A stretch of 64,000 nucleotides of DNA from Saccharopolyspora erythraea NRRL 2338 (GTDB lineage: Bacteria > Actinomycetota > Actinomycetes > Mycobacteriales > Pseudonocardiaceae). The stretch's first letter is position 1. Each line of letters starts with the position of its first letter. The notes beneath the pieces were generated by a model that saw only the letters and a program-made list of their open reading frames with translations, did not search any database and had not been told where the DNA came from. Below are positions 52,771 to 62,241 of this stretch, piece by piece. The stretch lies in contig NC_009142.1 of assembly GCF_000062885.1 (NCBI RefSeq), positions 5,135,584 to 5,199,583 of the forward strand. Reading direction: 5' to 3'. A program made the translations under genes and the position numbers.

Positions 52771-54261
52771 TCACGCTCCGCCAGACTTCTGTGACGATCC
52801 GTGCTCGGCCGAACCCGCTCCGCCCGCTTCGCCCGGTTGCCGAGGCCGGCGCACGAAAAGCGACACGACGAACGCGAGCACACCGACGCCACCGGCGACC
52901 ATGAACGACGCGTGCAGGCCGTCGGCCCCAGGAGCACCGGACGGGGCGGCGGTGCCCAGGGAGGCGACCGTCACGAACACCGCGGTGCCGAACGCGCCCG
53001 CGACCTGCTGGAGGGTGGACAGGATGGCGCTGCCGTGGGAGTGCAGGTGGTCGGGCAGCGCGCTGAGGGACTCGGTCATCAGCGGCGTCATCATCAGCCC
53101 GAGCCCGGCCATGAGCAGGACGTGGATGCCGATGACCGCGGCCAGCGGCGAGTCCGGCCCGAGCGCCGAGAACAGCCACAGCGACACCGCCATGGCCAGC
53201 GCGCCGGGGATCACCAGCGGACGTGCGCCGACGCGGTCGAACAGGCGTCCCACCGGTCGTCCCAGCAGGCCGAGGACCAGTCCGCCGGGCAGCACCGCCA
53301 GCCCGCTGACGAACGTGCTGGTGCGCAGGACGGTCTGCAGGTACAGCGGCAGCAGGATCGCCGCGGCACCCAGCAGGCACATGAACAGCAACGCGCTGAG
53401 CAGCAACGCGATGCTGAAGGCGCGGTAGGTCAGCGGCCGCAGGTCGAGCAGTGCCCGGTCGTGGCGTTGCAGGCGGAGCTGGCGGACGACGAACCCGCCG
53501 AGGGCGACCACGCCGACGGTGATCGCACCCCACGGCGGCACCGGGTGCCCTCCGCCTCCGGACTCACCGAGGGACGACAGGCCGTAGAGGACACCGCCGA
53601 AGCCCACGGCCGACAGCAACACCGAGACAAGGTCCAGCGGCACCGAGCGGGTCGTGCTGTCCAGCCGCATCCACACCGCACCGATGACCAGCGCGAGCAC
53701 CGACAGCGGCAGCACGATCCAGAACATCCAGCGCCAGCCCAGCGAAGCCAGCACCGCGCCACCGATCGTCGGGCCCACGGCAGGCGCGACGGCGATGACG
53801 ATGGTGATCGTGCCCATCGTCGCGCCGCGCCTCTCGGCGGGCACGAGCCGCATCACCGAGGTCATCAGCAACGGCAGCATGACCGCGGTGCCGCACGCCT
53901 GCACCAGGCGGCCTGCCAGCAGCACCGCGAAGCCCGGAGCCAGCCCGCTGATCAGCGTCCCCGCGCTGAACAGCGTCAACGAGGCCAGGAAGACCTGGCG
54001 CGGGGTGAACCGCTCCAGCAGGAAGCCGGTGGTGGGGATCACCACCGCCATGGTCACCAGGAACCCGCTGGTCAGCCACTGCACGGTCGTGGTGGACACG
54101 TCGAGGTCGACCGTGAGGTCGCGCAGCGCGACGCTGAGGATCGTCTCGTTGAGGATCATCACGAACGCCGAGACGACCAGCACCGCGATCAGCACGGCCG
54201 CGCGCCGCGGTCCGGCTTCGCGGTCGGCTTCCTCCGACTCGGCTCCCATGGTCGCGGTCAT
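52771..54261 (-). CDS. MFS multidrug exporter, DHA2 family (14 TM)
   Basis: 496-aa proton-driven efflux protein with about 14 helices. Family marks: FVMILNETILSVALRDLTVDL in helix 1, TTTVQWLTSGFLVTMAVVIP, the loop motif LLERFTPRQVFLAS, and motif C in helix 5 (AVAPAVGPTIGGAVL). The ATG at 54261 follows GGGGAGGTG with good spacing; a GTG/ATG at 54282 is less likely. No regulator gene is adjacent. The substrate (drug or secondary metabolite) is unknown. Confidence 0.92.
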   Translation of the reverse strand: MTATMGAESEEADREAGPRRAAVLIAVLVVSAFVMILNETILSVALRDLTVDLDVSTTTVQWLTSGFLVTMAVVIPTTGFLLERFTPRQVFLASLTLFSAGTLISGLAPGFAVLLAGRLVQACGTAVMLPLLMTSVMRLVPAERRGATMGTITIVIAVAPAVGPTIGGAVLASLGWRWMFWIVLPLSVLALVIGAVWMRLDSTTRSVPLDLVSVLLSAVGFGGVLYGLSSLGESGGGGHPVPPWGAITVGVVALGGFVVRQLRLQRHDRALLDLRPLTYRAFSIALLLSALLFMCLLGAAAILLPLYLQTVLRTSTFVSGLAVLPGGLVLGLLGRPVGRLFDRVGARPLVIPGALAMAVSLWLFSALGPDSPLAAVIGIHVLLMAGLGLMMTPLMTESLSALPDHLHSHGSAILSTLQQVAGAFGTAVFVTVASLGTAAPSGAPGADGLHASFMVAGGVGVLAFVVSLFVRRPRQPGEAGGAGSAEHGSSQKSGGA

Positions 54262-54617
54262 GACTTCGCACCTCCCCGGCACGAAGCGGACGGCCGACCC
54301 GGCATCCGCCGACGCGGATGATCGTGGTCCAAAAGGAAATCAGGAATCGACGATCGGTCGCCCTGCGCCACCGGCCACACGTTTCTCCCTCGCCCCCGCA
54401 GAACTCGACTCGGCTTCGTGCATGCGCGACTGCGAGTGGAAGACGCCCCCAGCGGCCGCCTCGTCGACGGTTCTTCCTGCTGTTCGACGCTGCGTGCTGT
54501 TCGACGAGCGTCGGACGGCGCAGCACTCCCCAGGTCGCCGCTTCAGCTTACGTGCCGGCGGCGGGGTGCCGGTGCGGGAAAACGACGTAAGCTTGCCCAC
54601 CCTCTCGCGGGCGGGTT
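54262..54617. other. Intergenic region upstream of DHA2 exporter
   Basis: About 355 bp. Short overlapping ORFs are present on both strands but none has a ribosome site plus recognisable sequence. It presumably holds the exporter promoter. Confidence 0.3.
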
Positions 54618-54647
54618 GCCGGCGGCGCTCTCCTGAGCGCCGCCGGC
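54618..54647 (-). terminator. Terminator of secreted propeller-like gene
   Basis: Perfect 13-bp arms, GCCGGCGGCGCTC (54618-54630) and GAGCGCCGCCGGC (54635-54647), with loop TCCT. It lies 14 bp beyond the minus-strand stop at 54662. Confidence 0.8.
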
Positions 54648-54661
54648 TGTCCGCCCGTGGA

Positions 54662-55753
54662 TCAGCGGCCGTGCACGGCCGCGAAGGGCTGCGGGTCGTA
54701 CGAGGAGCCCTGCGAACCAGTGCCGACCAGGCGTCCGTCGGGAAGTTCCGCGCCGGTCACGAGCGCCCCCTGCCTCGGTCCGTCGACCGGCTGCCACGAG
54801 GTGCCGTCATAGCGCAGCAACGCGTCGATGCCGAGGTTCCACAGTGCGCCCTCGGCGTGCACGAGCTCCCCGAGACCGCCGGTCTGGACCGGAGGCTGCT
54901 GCCGGCTCCACCGCGCACCGTCCCAATGCATCAGGATCGGACGGCGGCCTTCGGGGTTGTCGTACGACGCCTTGGTGGCCGAGATCCAGACGTCATCGGG
55001 CTTGTAGGCCGCGACATCGTGGACGGTGAGGAAGTCGGAGTCCCCGGTGTCCACCGGTGGCACCTGCACATGGCTCCACCGCACGGCGTCCCAGTGCATC
55101 GAGACGATCTGCTGCGGACGCTCGACGGTGGTTCCGGCCATCCAGACGTCGACCGGTGCGATGCCGCCCACACTGGTGAAGCTCTGCTGGTCGGCGGCGG
55201 GCGGCAGCGCGGCCGGCTGCCAGCCGCCATCCTGCCAACGCATGGCGAAGCTGCGTTCGAGCGGAGCGTTGCCGTCGCGATAGGCCTTGCCGATGGTCCA
55301 GACGTCCGAGCCGACGGCTGTGACGTCGCGGGGAGAGATCCGGGGAGCGTCGGGCACCTCCAGCGGGACCTCGGTCCACGCCCTGCCGTCCCAGTGGATC
55401 GTCGCGCCCGCACTGACCTTGGTGAACTGGCTGACCGCCCACGCGCTGTCCGGACCGGTCACCGCGGAGCCGACGATCTGGCCGATGTCGGGCACCGGCG
55501 CCTCCACCCACACGCCGGTGTCCTCCCGGCGGAACGCCTGCGCGGTGATCGACATCGGCGAGCCCGCCGGGCTGTAGCTGCCGAACGCCCAGGTCGCTCC
55601 GCCACCGCCGGCCGCGGTGGTCACGTACGACGCCATCCCGGGCCGGGTCGGGAACTCCTCCCCGGTCCAGACGTCCTGCGCCGACGCGGTACCTGCCGTG
55701 CCCACGACCGCGGCCAGCGCCACGGCCAGGGCCGTTCCGGTTCGTATCGACAT
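54662..55753 (-). CDS. Secreted repeat protein, probable beta-propeller, function unknown
   Basis: 363-aa exported protein with signal peptide ending near TASAQD. The mature region has about six repeats built around MHWDGxxW/IHWDGRAWTEV-type strands (for example IHWDGRAWTEVPLEVP, MRWQDGGWQPAALP, MHWDAVRWSHVQVP, MHWDGARWSRQQPP, RYDGTSWQPVDGP), alternating with DVWxxG/DVWIS motifs. This pattern is typical of actinobacterial propeller-like secreted proteins. No catalytic residues are recognised. It may bind the wall or the extracellular matrix. Confidence 0.75.
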   Translation of the reverse strand: MSIRTGTALAVALAAVVGTAGTASAQDVWTGEEFPTRPGMASYVTTAAGGGGATWAFGSYSPAGSPMSITAQAFRREDTGVWVEAPVPDIGQIVGSAVTGPDSAWAVSQFTKVSAGATIHWDGRAWTEVPLEVPDAPRISPRDVTAVGSDVWTIGKAYRDGNAPLERSFAMRWQDGGWQPAALPPAADQQSFTSVGGIAPVDVWMAGTTVERPQQIVSMHWDAVRWSHVQVPPVDTGDSDFLTVHDVAAYKPDDVWISATKASYDNPEGRRPILMHWDGARWSRQQPPVQTGGLGELVHAEGALWNLGIDALLRYDGTSWQPVDGPRQGALVTGAELPDGRLVGTGSQGSSYDPQPFAAVHGR

Positions 55754-55944
55754 CGCTGCCTCTCAGCCGGGATCAACTTCCCAGGAGACGCCGGGCGAAC
55801 CGATCAGGTTGCCGGCGGCGCGCCGGCGTGCGAGCCCGGGAGTGCTTCTGGCTCGCCGTGGCAGCCCGAAAGACTCCCGGATCCTTCGTCGCGGGGACGC
55901 CCTTGCGATTTCCTGGCAGGATTGCGCGGCTCAGCACACCGCGG

Positions 55945-57384
<1,440 letters not shown>

Positions 57385-57475
57385 TCAACGAGATTGGATG
57401 TGGGCCAGGCCCAGGTACTTCGCGAATCCCCGGTTTCCGCAGGTCCTGGCTTCGGCCGGAGATTCTGCGGCATGA

Positions 57476-57500
57476 CCCGGGCCTTGCCGCAAGCCCCGGG
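57476..57500. promoter_or_regulatory. Rifamycin-associated element (RAE)-like palindrome
   Basis: Arms CCCGGGCCTTG (57476-57486) and CAAGCCCCGGG (57490-57500) around CCG, 10 of 11 positions paired. On the minus strand it reads GGGGCTTGCGGCAAGGCCC, which matches my recollection of the RAE found upstream of actinomycete rifamycin-inactivating genes. It sits between rox and the divergent glycosyltransferase. Confidence 0.8.
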
Positions 57501-57546
57501 GTCGGCTATAAGTTGAGAATGGGGCGGAATGGATGGCGTTTCCACT

Positions 57547-57582
57547 TGACGTCCCCACTGACGTCCCCACTTGATGTCCCCG
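57547..57582 (+). repeat. Three tandem copies of a 12-bp repeat
   Basis: TGACGTCCCCAC at 57547 and 57559, and TGATGTCCCCGC at 57572. Spacing is 12-13 bp, so the copies sit on roughly one helical face. They lie about 170-210 bp upstream of the glycosyltransferase start. Probably activator binding sites. Confidence 0.6.
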
Positions 57583-57754
57583 CGCGGAACATGTAGGTCT
57601 CCTCCCCTCCTGGCGTCGGCCGTTGACCCTCTTGATCGGGCGCTTCTAAGCTGCTCGCCGGACGTGGCGGAAAGGTGGCGGGTGGCGTGGACGGACTCCG
57701 GTACGCCGAACTCGGTACCGAGACCGTCCACGCGCGGCGGTGAACGCCTAACCG

Positions 57755-58933
57755 ATGCGGATCGTCCTCACCTGCCTGCCCTACTACTCCCACCTGGTGC
57801 CGGTCGTGATCCCGGTGGCCCGCGCGCTGCGCCGGGCCGGGCACACCGCCGCCGTCGCGACCGCGCCCGCCATGGCAGCGGAACTCGCACGGCACGGCAT
57901 CGAGCACCTGCCGCTGCCGAACGTCCGCACCCTCGAACAGCTTCTCGCCGACCCCGCGTTCCTCACCAGCCCCGGCATGCCCGGCGCGGAAGGCGAGGAC
58001 ACCGAGGAGACCGCGCGCGCCCGCGAGGATCCGGGTCCGCTGACCAAGGCGTTCGCCGGGCCGCTGGCCGGGACCTTCGCCCGGGACCTGATCGCGGCGG
58101 CGGCGGACTGGCGGCCCGACGTGATCGTGCGGGAGTGCAACGAGTTCGGTGGCTACCTCGCCGCGGAACGGCTCGGTCTGCCCCGCGCCGTGCTCGACAT
58201 CGCGCCGTACTCGTGCGCGCATCTGCCGTTCCTGCGCAACACGCTCAACAGTCAGTTGGACGACCTCGGGCTCGACCCGTCGGACGATCCGTGGCAGCCG
58301 AACGCCGGTCTGCTCGCCGCCGTCGTGCCCGCCGCGTGGTACCCGGAGCGGCTGCGGGTGCCGTCGCTGCGGTCCTACCGGCCGAATCCTGCTGCGCCAC
58401 GAGCATTTCCGGTTGACGCTGAACGGCCGCTGGTGCTCGCCGGGCTCGGCACCGTCGCGCACACCGTCGTGCCGGAGGCCCCGCGACTGCTCGCCGCGAT
58501 GGTCGCCGCGCTCGGCGAACTGCCCTGCGACGGCGTGGTGTCCCTGGGACCGGCGTTGGAGACCTGGTCCGGACCGCGACCGGCGAATGTCCGGCTGATG
58601 TCCTTCGCGCCACAGCGCGAGCTTCTAGGCAGAGCGGCACTTTTCCTTTCGCACGGCGGTTTCGGGGGCGTCCACGAGGCCGTGCAGGCCGGGACGCCGA
58701 TGGTGAACCTGCCGCTGTTCGCCGACCAGCCGGACAACGCACGCCGCGTCACCGAACTGGGCCTGGGCCTGCACCTCGACCCCGCCGCGGCGACACCGGA
58801 GGCGTTGGCCGAAGCGGCCGGACGCGTGCTCACCGACCGCGGATTCCGGCGGCGCGCCGCGGAACTGGCCCGGCAGTCGCGGGAGGCGCCCGGATTCGAC
58901 GTGCTCGCGGAGGATCTCGCCGCACTGGCCTGA
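57755..58933 (+). CDS. GT-B glycosyltransferase (UGT/MGT type)
   Basis: 392-aa cytosolic glycosyltransferase of the family that glycosylates natural products and macrolides. The N-terminal acceptor domain starts MRIVLTCLPYYSHLVPVV with a family His. The C-terminal donor domain carries FLSHGGFGGVHEAVQAGTPM and PLFADQPDNARRV. The ATG is at 57755. Being divergent from rox across an RAE-like site makes a rifamycin glycosyltransferase (Rgt-like) role plausible. Alternatively it decorates the terpenoid made by the downstream operon, whose first gene starts 238 bp later. Confidence 0.85.
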   Translation: MRIVLTCLPYYSHLVPVVIPVARALRRAGHTAAVATAPAMAAELARHGIEHLPLPNVRTLEQLLADPAFLTSPGMPGAEGEDTEETARAREDPGPLTKAFAGPLAGTFARDLIAAAADWRPDVIVRECNEFGGYLAAERLGLPRAVLDIAPYSCAHLPFLRNTLNSQLDDLGLDPSDDPWQPNAGLLAAVVPAAWYPERLRVPSLRSYRPNPAAPRAFPVDAERPLVLAGLGTVAHTVVPEAPRLLAAMVAALGELPCDGVVSLGPALETWSGPRPANVRLMSFAPQRELLGRAALFLSHGGFGGVHEAVQAGTPMVNLPLFADQPDNARRVTELGLGLHLDPAAATPEALAEAAGRVLTDRGFRRRAAELARQSREAPGFDVLAEDLAALA

Positions 58934-59171
58934 TCGCCGTCGAGAACGGCTTCGCCGACCCGGTGACCGGCGCGGGTCTGTCGCGCACGCGATGGTACGG
59001 AATTGCGCGCCGGCTGTCGATCAACTGGCGAGAAATGCGCACGGGAATTCCACTTGATCTGCCCCGGAAAACAAGCGCCGATTGCCGCCTCTTCGCTTTG
59101 TCCGGAAGACGACTTTTGGCTTCTTGACTTCCGATCATGACCGCAAGCACACTGGCTGAGTCTGATCCGGA
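58934..59171. other. Promoter region of terpenoid operon
   Basis: 238 bp, AT-richer from about 59040 onward, with TTGACT near 59124 as a possible -35 element. No ORF or repeat of note. Confidence 0.35.
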
Positions 59172-60221
59172 ATGTGGCGACAGGCGATGAGGAGCCTGCG
59201 CGCGGCACGGGAAAGGTCCTTCATTCGCGTGGCTCAGATCATTCATCAGCTGTCATTGAACGAGAACGCTTCCCCGCCATTGCCCGGTGTGCTGAAAGCG
59301 GCCGAGGACAGCCTGGCGAGCATGAACCTCACCCTCGACGCACTGGCCACCGGCCTCACCGACGCGATCGCGCGACGGCTGGCGCTGCCGCCGGAACGGG
59401 TCGTCGCAGGCGCCGGTTCCGGCGCGCTGCTCCAGCAGTTCCTGTTCGCCCACGCCGGATCCGGCACCTCCGTGGTGCACGCCTGGCCGTCGTTCGAGCT
59501 CTACCCGCTGCTGATCCGCAACGCGCGGGCCGAACCGGTCACGGTGCCCTCGGACGGCGACGGTCAGGACCTGGCCGCGCTGGCCGCCGCCGTCACGCCG
59601 GAGACGAAGGTCGTGCTGCTGTGCAACCCGAACAACCCGACCGGCGAGGTGCTCGGTGACGCGCGGCTGACCGACTTCCTCGCCGCGCTGCCGCCGCATG
59701 TGCTGGTGCTGATCGACGAGGCCTACCGCGAGTTCGCCGAACCCGACAGAATCGCCGACGGGCTCGCTCTCGCCGCGGCCGACGACCGGGTGGCCGTCGT
59801 GCGCACGTTCTCCAAGTCCCACGGCCTGCTCGGTCTCCGCGTCGGCTACCTGGTGGCGGCCGAACCGGTCGCCGCGGCGCTGCGGCCGACGCTGCCGTTC
59901 CACCGCGTGCCGACCGTCTCACAGGCCGCGGCGCTGGCCGCGCTCGAAGCCGAGGAGGCGATGCGCGAGCGCTGCCGGGAGGTCGCCGCCGAGCGCGACC
60001 GCGTGCGGGCCGGGCTGCTCGAACTCGGCTGGGACGTCCCTCCCAGCGGCGGGAACTACCTGTGGCTGCGCCTTGGAGACCGCAACTGGTCCTTCGTGCA
60101 ACACCTCGCCGCGCACGGCGTCGCGGTGCGCGAGATCGCCGGCGCCGGAGTGCGGGTGAGCACCGGGACACCGGAGGCCAACGACGCGGTGTTGAGGCTG
60201 GCCAAGGAGTTCGCCGGATGA
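59172..60221 (+). CDS. PLP aminotransferase, histidinol-phosphate aminotransferase-like
   Basis: 349-aa fold-type I aminotransferase. It has LSLNENASPPLP near the start (HisC-like substrate loop), VVLLCNPNNPTGEVLG, LIDEAYREFAEP, and the PLP Lys215 in FSKSHGLLGLRVGY. The start is uncertain: ATG 59172 or 59187, or GTG 59229 behind GGAAAGG, the last giving a more usual N-terminus. It is translationally coupled to the polyprenyl synthase (ATGA), so it likely supplies or modifies an amine/keto building block of the terpenoid pathway rather than histidine. Tyr/Phe/His-type substrates are possible. Confidence 0.87.
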   Translation: MWRQAMRSLRAARERSFIRVAQIIHQLSLNENASPPLPGVLKAAEDSLASMNLTLDALATGLTDAIARRLALPPERVVAGAGSGALLQQFLFAHAGSGTSVVHAWPSFELYPLLIRNARAEPVTVPSDGDGQDLAALAAAVTPETKVVLLCNPNNPTGEVLGDARLTDFLAALPPHVLVLIDEAYREFAEPDRIADGLALAAADDRVAVVRTFSKSHGLLGLRVGYLVAAEPVAAALRPTLPFHRVPTVSQAAALAALEAEEAMRERCREVAAERDRVRAGLLELGWDVPPSGGNYLWLRLGDRNWSFVQHLAAHGVAVREIAGAGVRVSTGTPEANDAVLRLAKEFAG

Positions 60222-61225
60222 CGGCCGACGCCCTGATCCACGAGGTCACCTCCTCCCCGGTCGCGGCAGACATCCGGCGCGCGCTCGACGCGCGCTGGTC
60301 CGGCGGCGGTGAACCGCTCGACGAGATCTCCCGCTATGCGCTGCTGTCACCCGGAAAACTGCTGCGCCCGCTGATGCTGGTGGCCTCGGCCGAGGCCGTC
60401 GGCGGTGACCGGGAGGCGGTGATGCCCGCGGCGCTGGCCGTGGAGTACCTGCACGCGGCGTCGCTGGTGCACGACGACATCATCGACGGCGACGACACGC
60501 GCCGCGGGCGGGCGTCGGTGCACGCGCGCTACGGCGTGGCCGACGCGATCATCACCGGGGACGCGTTGATCATCAGGCTGTTCGGTTCGCTCGCCGAATG
60601 CCCGGTGCCCGACGCCGACGTGCTGTCCGCGGTGCGCATCCTCGCGCGGGCGGGCGATGACCTGTGCCGCGGCCAGATGCGGGAGGCGCTGCTGGTGCCG
60701 CCCGCGCCCGGCGCACTGGGCAGCGGTCTGGCGGCCTACCTCGGGATGGCCGCGCTGAAGACCGGCGCGCTGTTCCGCGGCGCGTGCCAGGCCGGTGCGG
60801 TTCTCGGCGGCGGCACGCCCGGTGAGGTCGGCATCGTCGCGGAGTTCGCCGAGCACACCGGTCTCGCCTTCCAGATGTACGACGACCTGCTGCCGTTCCT
60901 CGGCGATCCCGCGGTCACCGGGAAACCGGACACCAGCGACGTGTCGAACCTCCGCCCGACCTTCCCCGTGCTGCTGGCGCACCGCGAGGGCGGTCCGGCC
61001 GAGCGGCGGCGGATCGAGCGGGTGCTGGCCGGCGGGCTCGCGCCGGGTGCGGCGCTGGCCGCCCTGCGCGAGGTCGTGATGGCCACCGGCGCGCTGGATC
61101 TGGCGCTCGCGCACGCGCAGGAGGAGGTGCGGCTGGCCAAGTCGGGGCTCGGCGTGCTGCCGTCCGCCGAGGCGGCCGGTCTGCTCGGCGCGGTGGCCGA
61201 GCTGGCCGTGCGGAGGGACCGCTGA
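60218..61225 (+). CDS. Polyprenyl diphosphate synthase with altered second Asp-rich motif
   Basis: 335-aa trans-prenyltransferase. The first motif DDIIDGDDTRRG is intact (Asp86, Asp87, Asp90). KLLRP near residue 47 binds IPP. The second motif reads YDDLLPFLGD (Asp222, Asp223, Pro226), where DDxxD normally has a third Asp. The residues before the first motif (EYLHAASLVH) are small, compatible with C20 or longer products, but length cannot be set by eye. It overlaps the aminotransferase gene by 4 bp and the UbiA gene by 4 bp. Confidence 0.88.
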   Translation: MTADALIHEVTSSPVAADIRRALDARWSGGGEPLDEISRYALLSPGKLLRPLMLVASAEAVGGDREAVMPAALAVEYLHAASLVHDDIIDGDDTRRGRASVHARYGVADAIITGDALIIRLFGSLAECPVPDADVLSAVRILARAGDDLCRGQMREALLVPPAPGALGSGLAAYLGMAALKTGALFRGACQAGAVLGGGTPGEVGIVAEFAEHTGLAFQMYDDLLPFLGDPAVTGKPDTSDVSNLRPTFPVLLAHREGGPAERRRIERVLAGGLAPGAALAALREVVMATGALDLALAHAQEEVRLAKSGLGVLPSAEAAGLLGAVAELAVRRDR

Positions 61226-62241
61226 CCGCGGCGCCGCCGATCGCGGCGCTGGGCCGCCGGATCGGCCGCTCGGTCCTCGCGCACGTGCAGACCTGGCGGC
61301 CCTACACGTCGTGCTACCCGGCGCTGCTCGGACTCGCCGGTTGCGCGGTGGGCGGCGGCGCGGGCCGGCCGGACGCGCTGCTCGTCGCGGCGCTGGCCCC
61401 GGCGCTGGGGTGGCTGTCGGGGCACTACCTCGGCGACTACTTCGACCGCGGCCTCGACGCGATCGGCAAACCGCACCGGCCGATCCCGTCCGGACGGCTG
61501 TCGACCGAGGCAGCGCTGTACGGCGGCCTGGCGTGCGCGGCCCTCTCGGCCGTGCTGGTGGTGTGGGCGAACTGGCGGATCCTGCCGCTGTTCGCCGTGG
61601 CGATGGCCGGGATCGTGGGCTACAGCAAGGTTTTCAAGAGACGCGGCATCGCGGGCAACATCGCGCGCGGCTCGCTCACCGCGCTCACCCTCGTGATCGG
61701 TGCGATGGTGGCCGCGCCATGGCCGCCGTGGCCGCTGCTGCCGGTGGCGGTGGGCTTCCTCCTGCACGACACCGCGTCGAACCTGGTGGGCACCGTCCGC
61801 GACGTCGACGGCGACCGCGCGGGCGGCTACCGCTCGGTGGCGGTCCACCGCGGGGTCCGGCACGCCGTGCGGCTCGCGCTGCGCCTCTACGCCGGTGGCG
61901 TCGCGCTGGTCGCGCTCGGCGCGGCATGGGCGACGGTCGATCCGGCCGCACAGCTCGCGCTCATCGCCGTCGCCGCCGCCACCGGGGTCGTCGCGTTCGC
62001 GCCGCTGGTGCGTGCGGGCGATGTCGTGAGCGCGCGGGCGGCGTTGCGCGCGCACGAACTGCTGGTGGCCGAACGCCTGGTGCTCGCCGCCGCGGTCGTC
62101 GCAGGCGCCGCGGGCGGCCGGTTCGCGGTCGCGCTCGTGCTGCCGGTCCTGCTGTTCTCGCTGCTCACCCAGGCGCTGATGCGCGCACGCCACGAGTTCC
62201 CGCCCGCCGCGGTGGCGGCCGGGGGAAAGGACCGGAGATGA
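61222..62241 (+). CDS. UbiA-family prenyltransferase
   Basis: About 339-aa integral membrane protein with roughly eight helices. First Asp-rich motif GDYFDRGLDAIGKPHRPIPSG-type (GDYFDRGLD then KPHRPIPSG); second RDVDGDRAGG. These bind the prenyl diphosphate and magnesium. The first standard start is GTG 61285, but homologous sequence appears to begin earlier. A CTG at 61222 overlaps the preceding stop (CTGA) and is preceded 5 nt upstream by GGAGGG at 61212-61217, so a CTG start is likely. It transfers a prenyl chain from the preceding synthase's product; UbiA-type terpene cyclases are an alternative. Confidence 0.85.
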   Translation: MTAAPPIAALGRRIGRSVLAHVQTWRPYTSCYPALLGLAGCAVGGGAGRPDALLVAALAPALGWLSGHYLGDYFDRGLDAIGKPHRPIPSGRLSTEAALYGGLACAALSAVLVVWANWRILPLFAVAMAGIVGYSKVFKRRGIAGNIARGSLTALTLVIGAMVAAPWPPWPLLPVAVGFLLHDTASNLVGTVRDVDGDRAGGYRSVAVHRGVRHAVRLALRLYAGGVALVALGAAWATVDPAAQLALIAVAAATGVVAFAPLVRAGDVVSARAALRAHELLVAERLVLAAAVVAGAAGGRFAVALVLPVLLFSLLTQALMRARHEFPPAAVAAGGKDRR

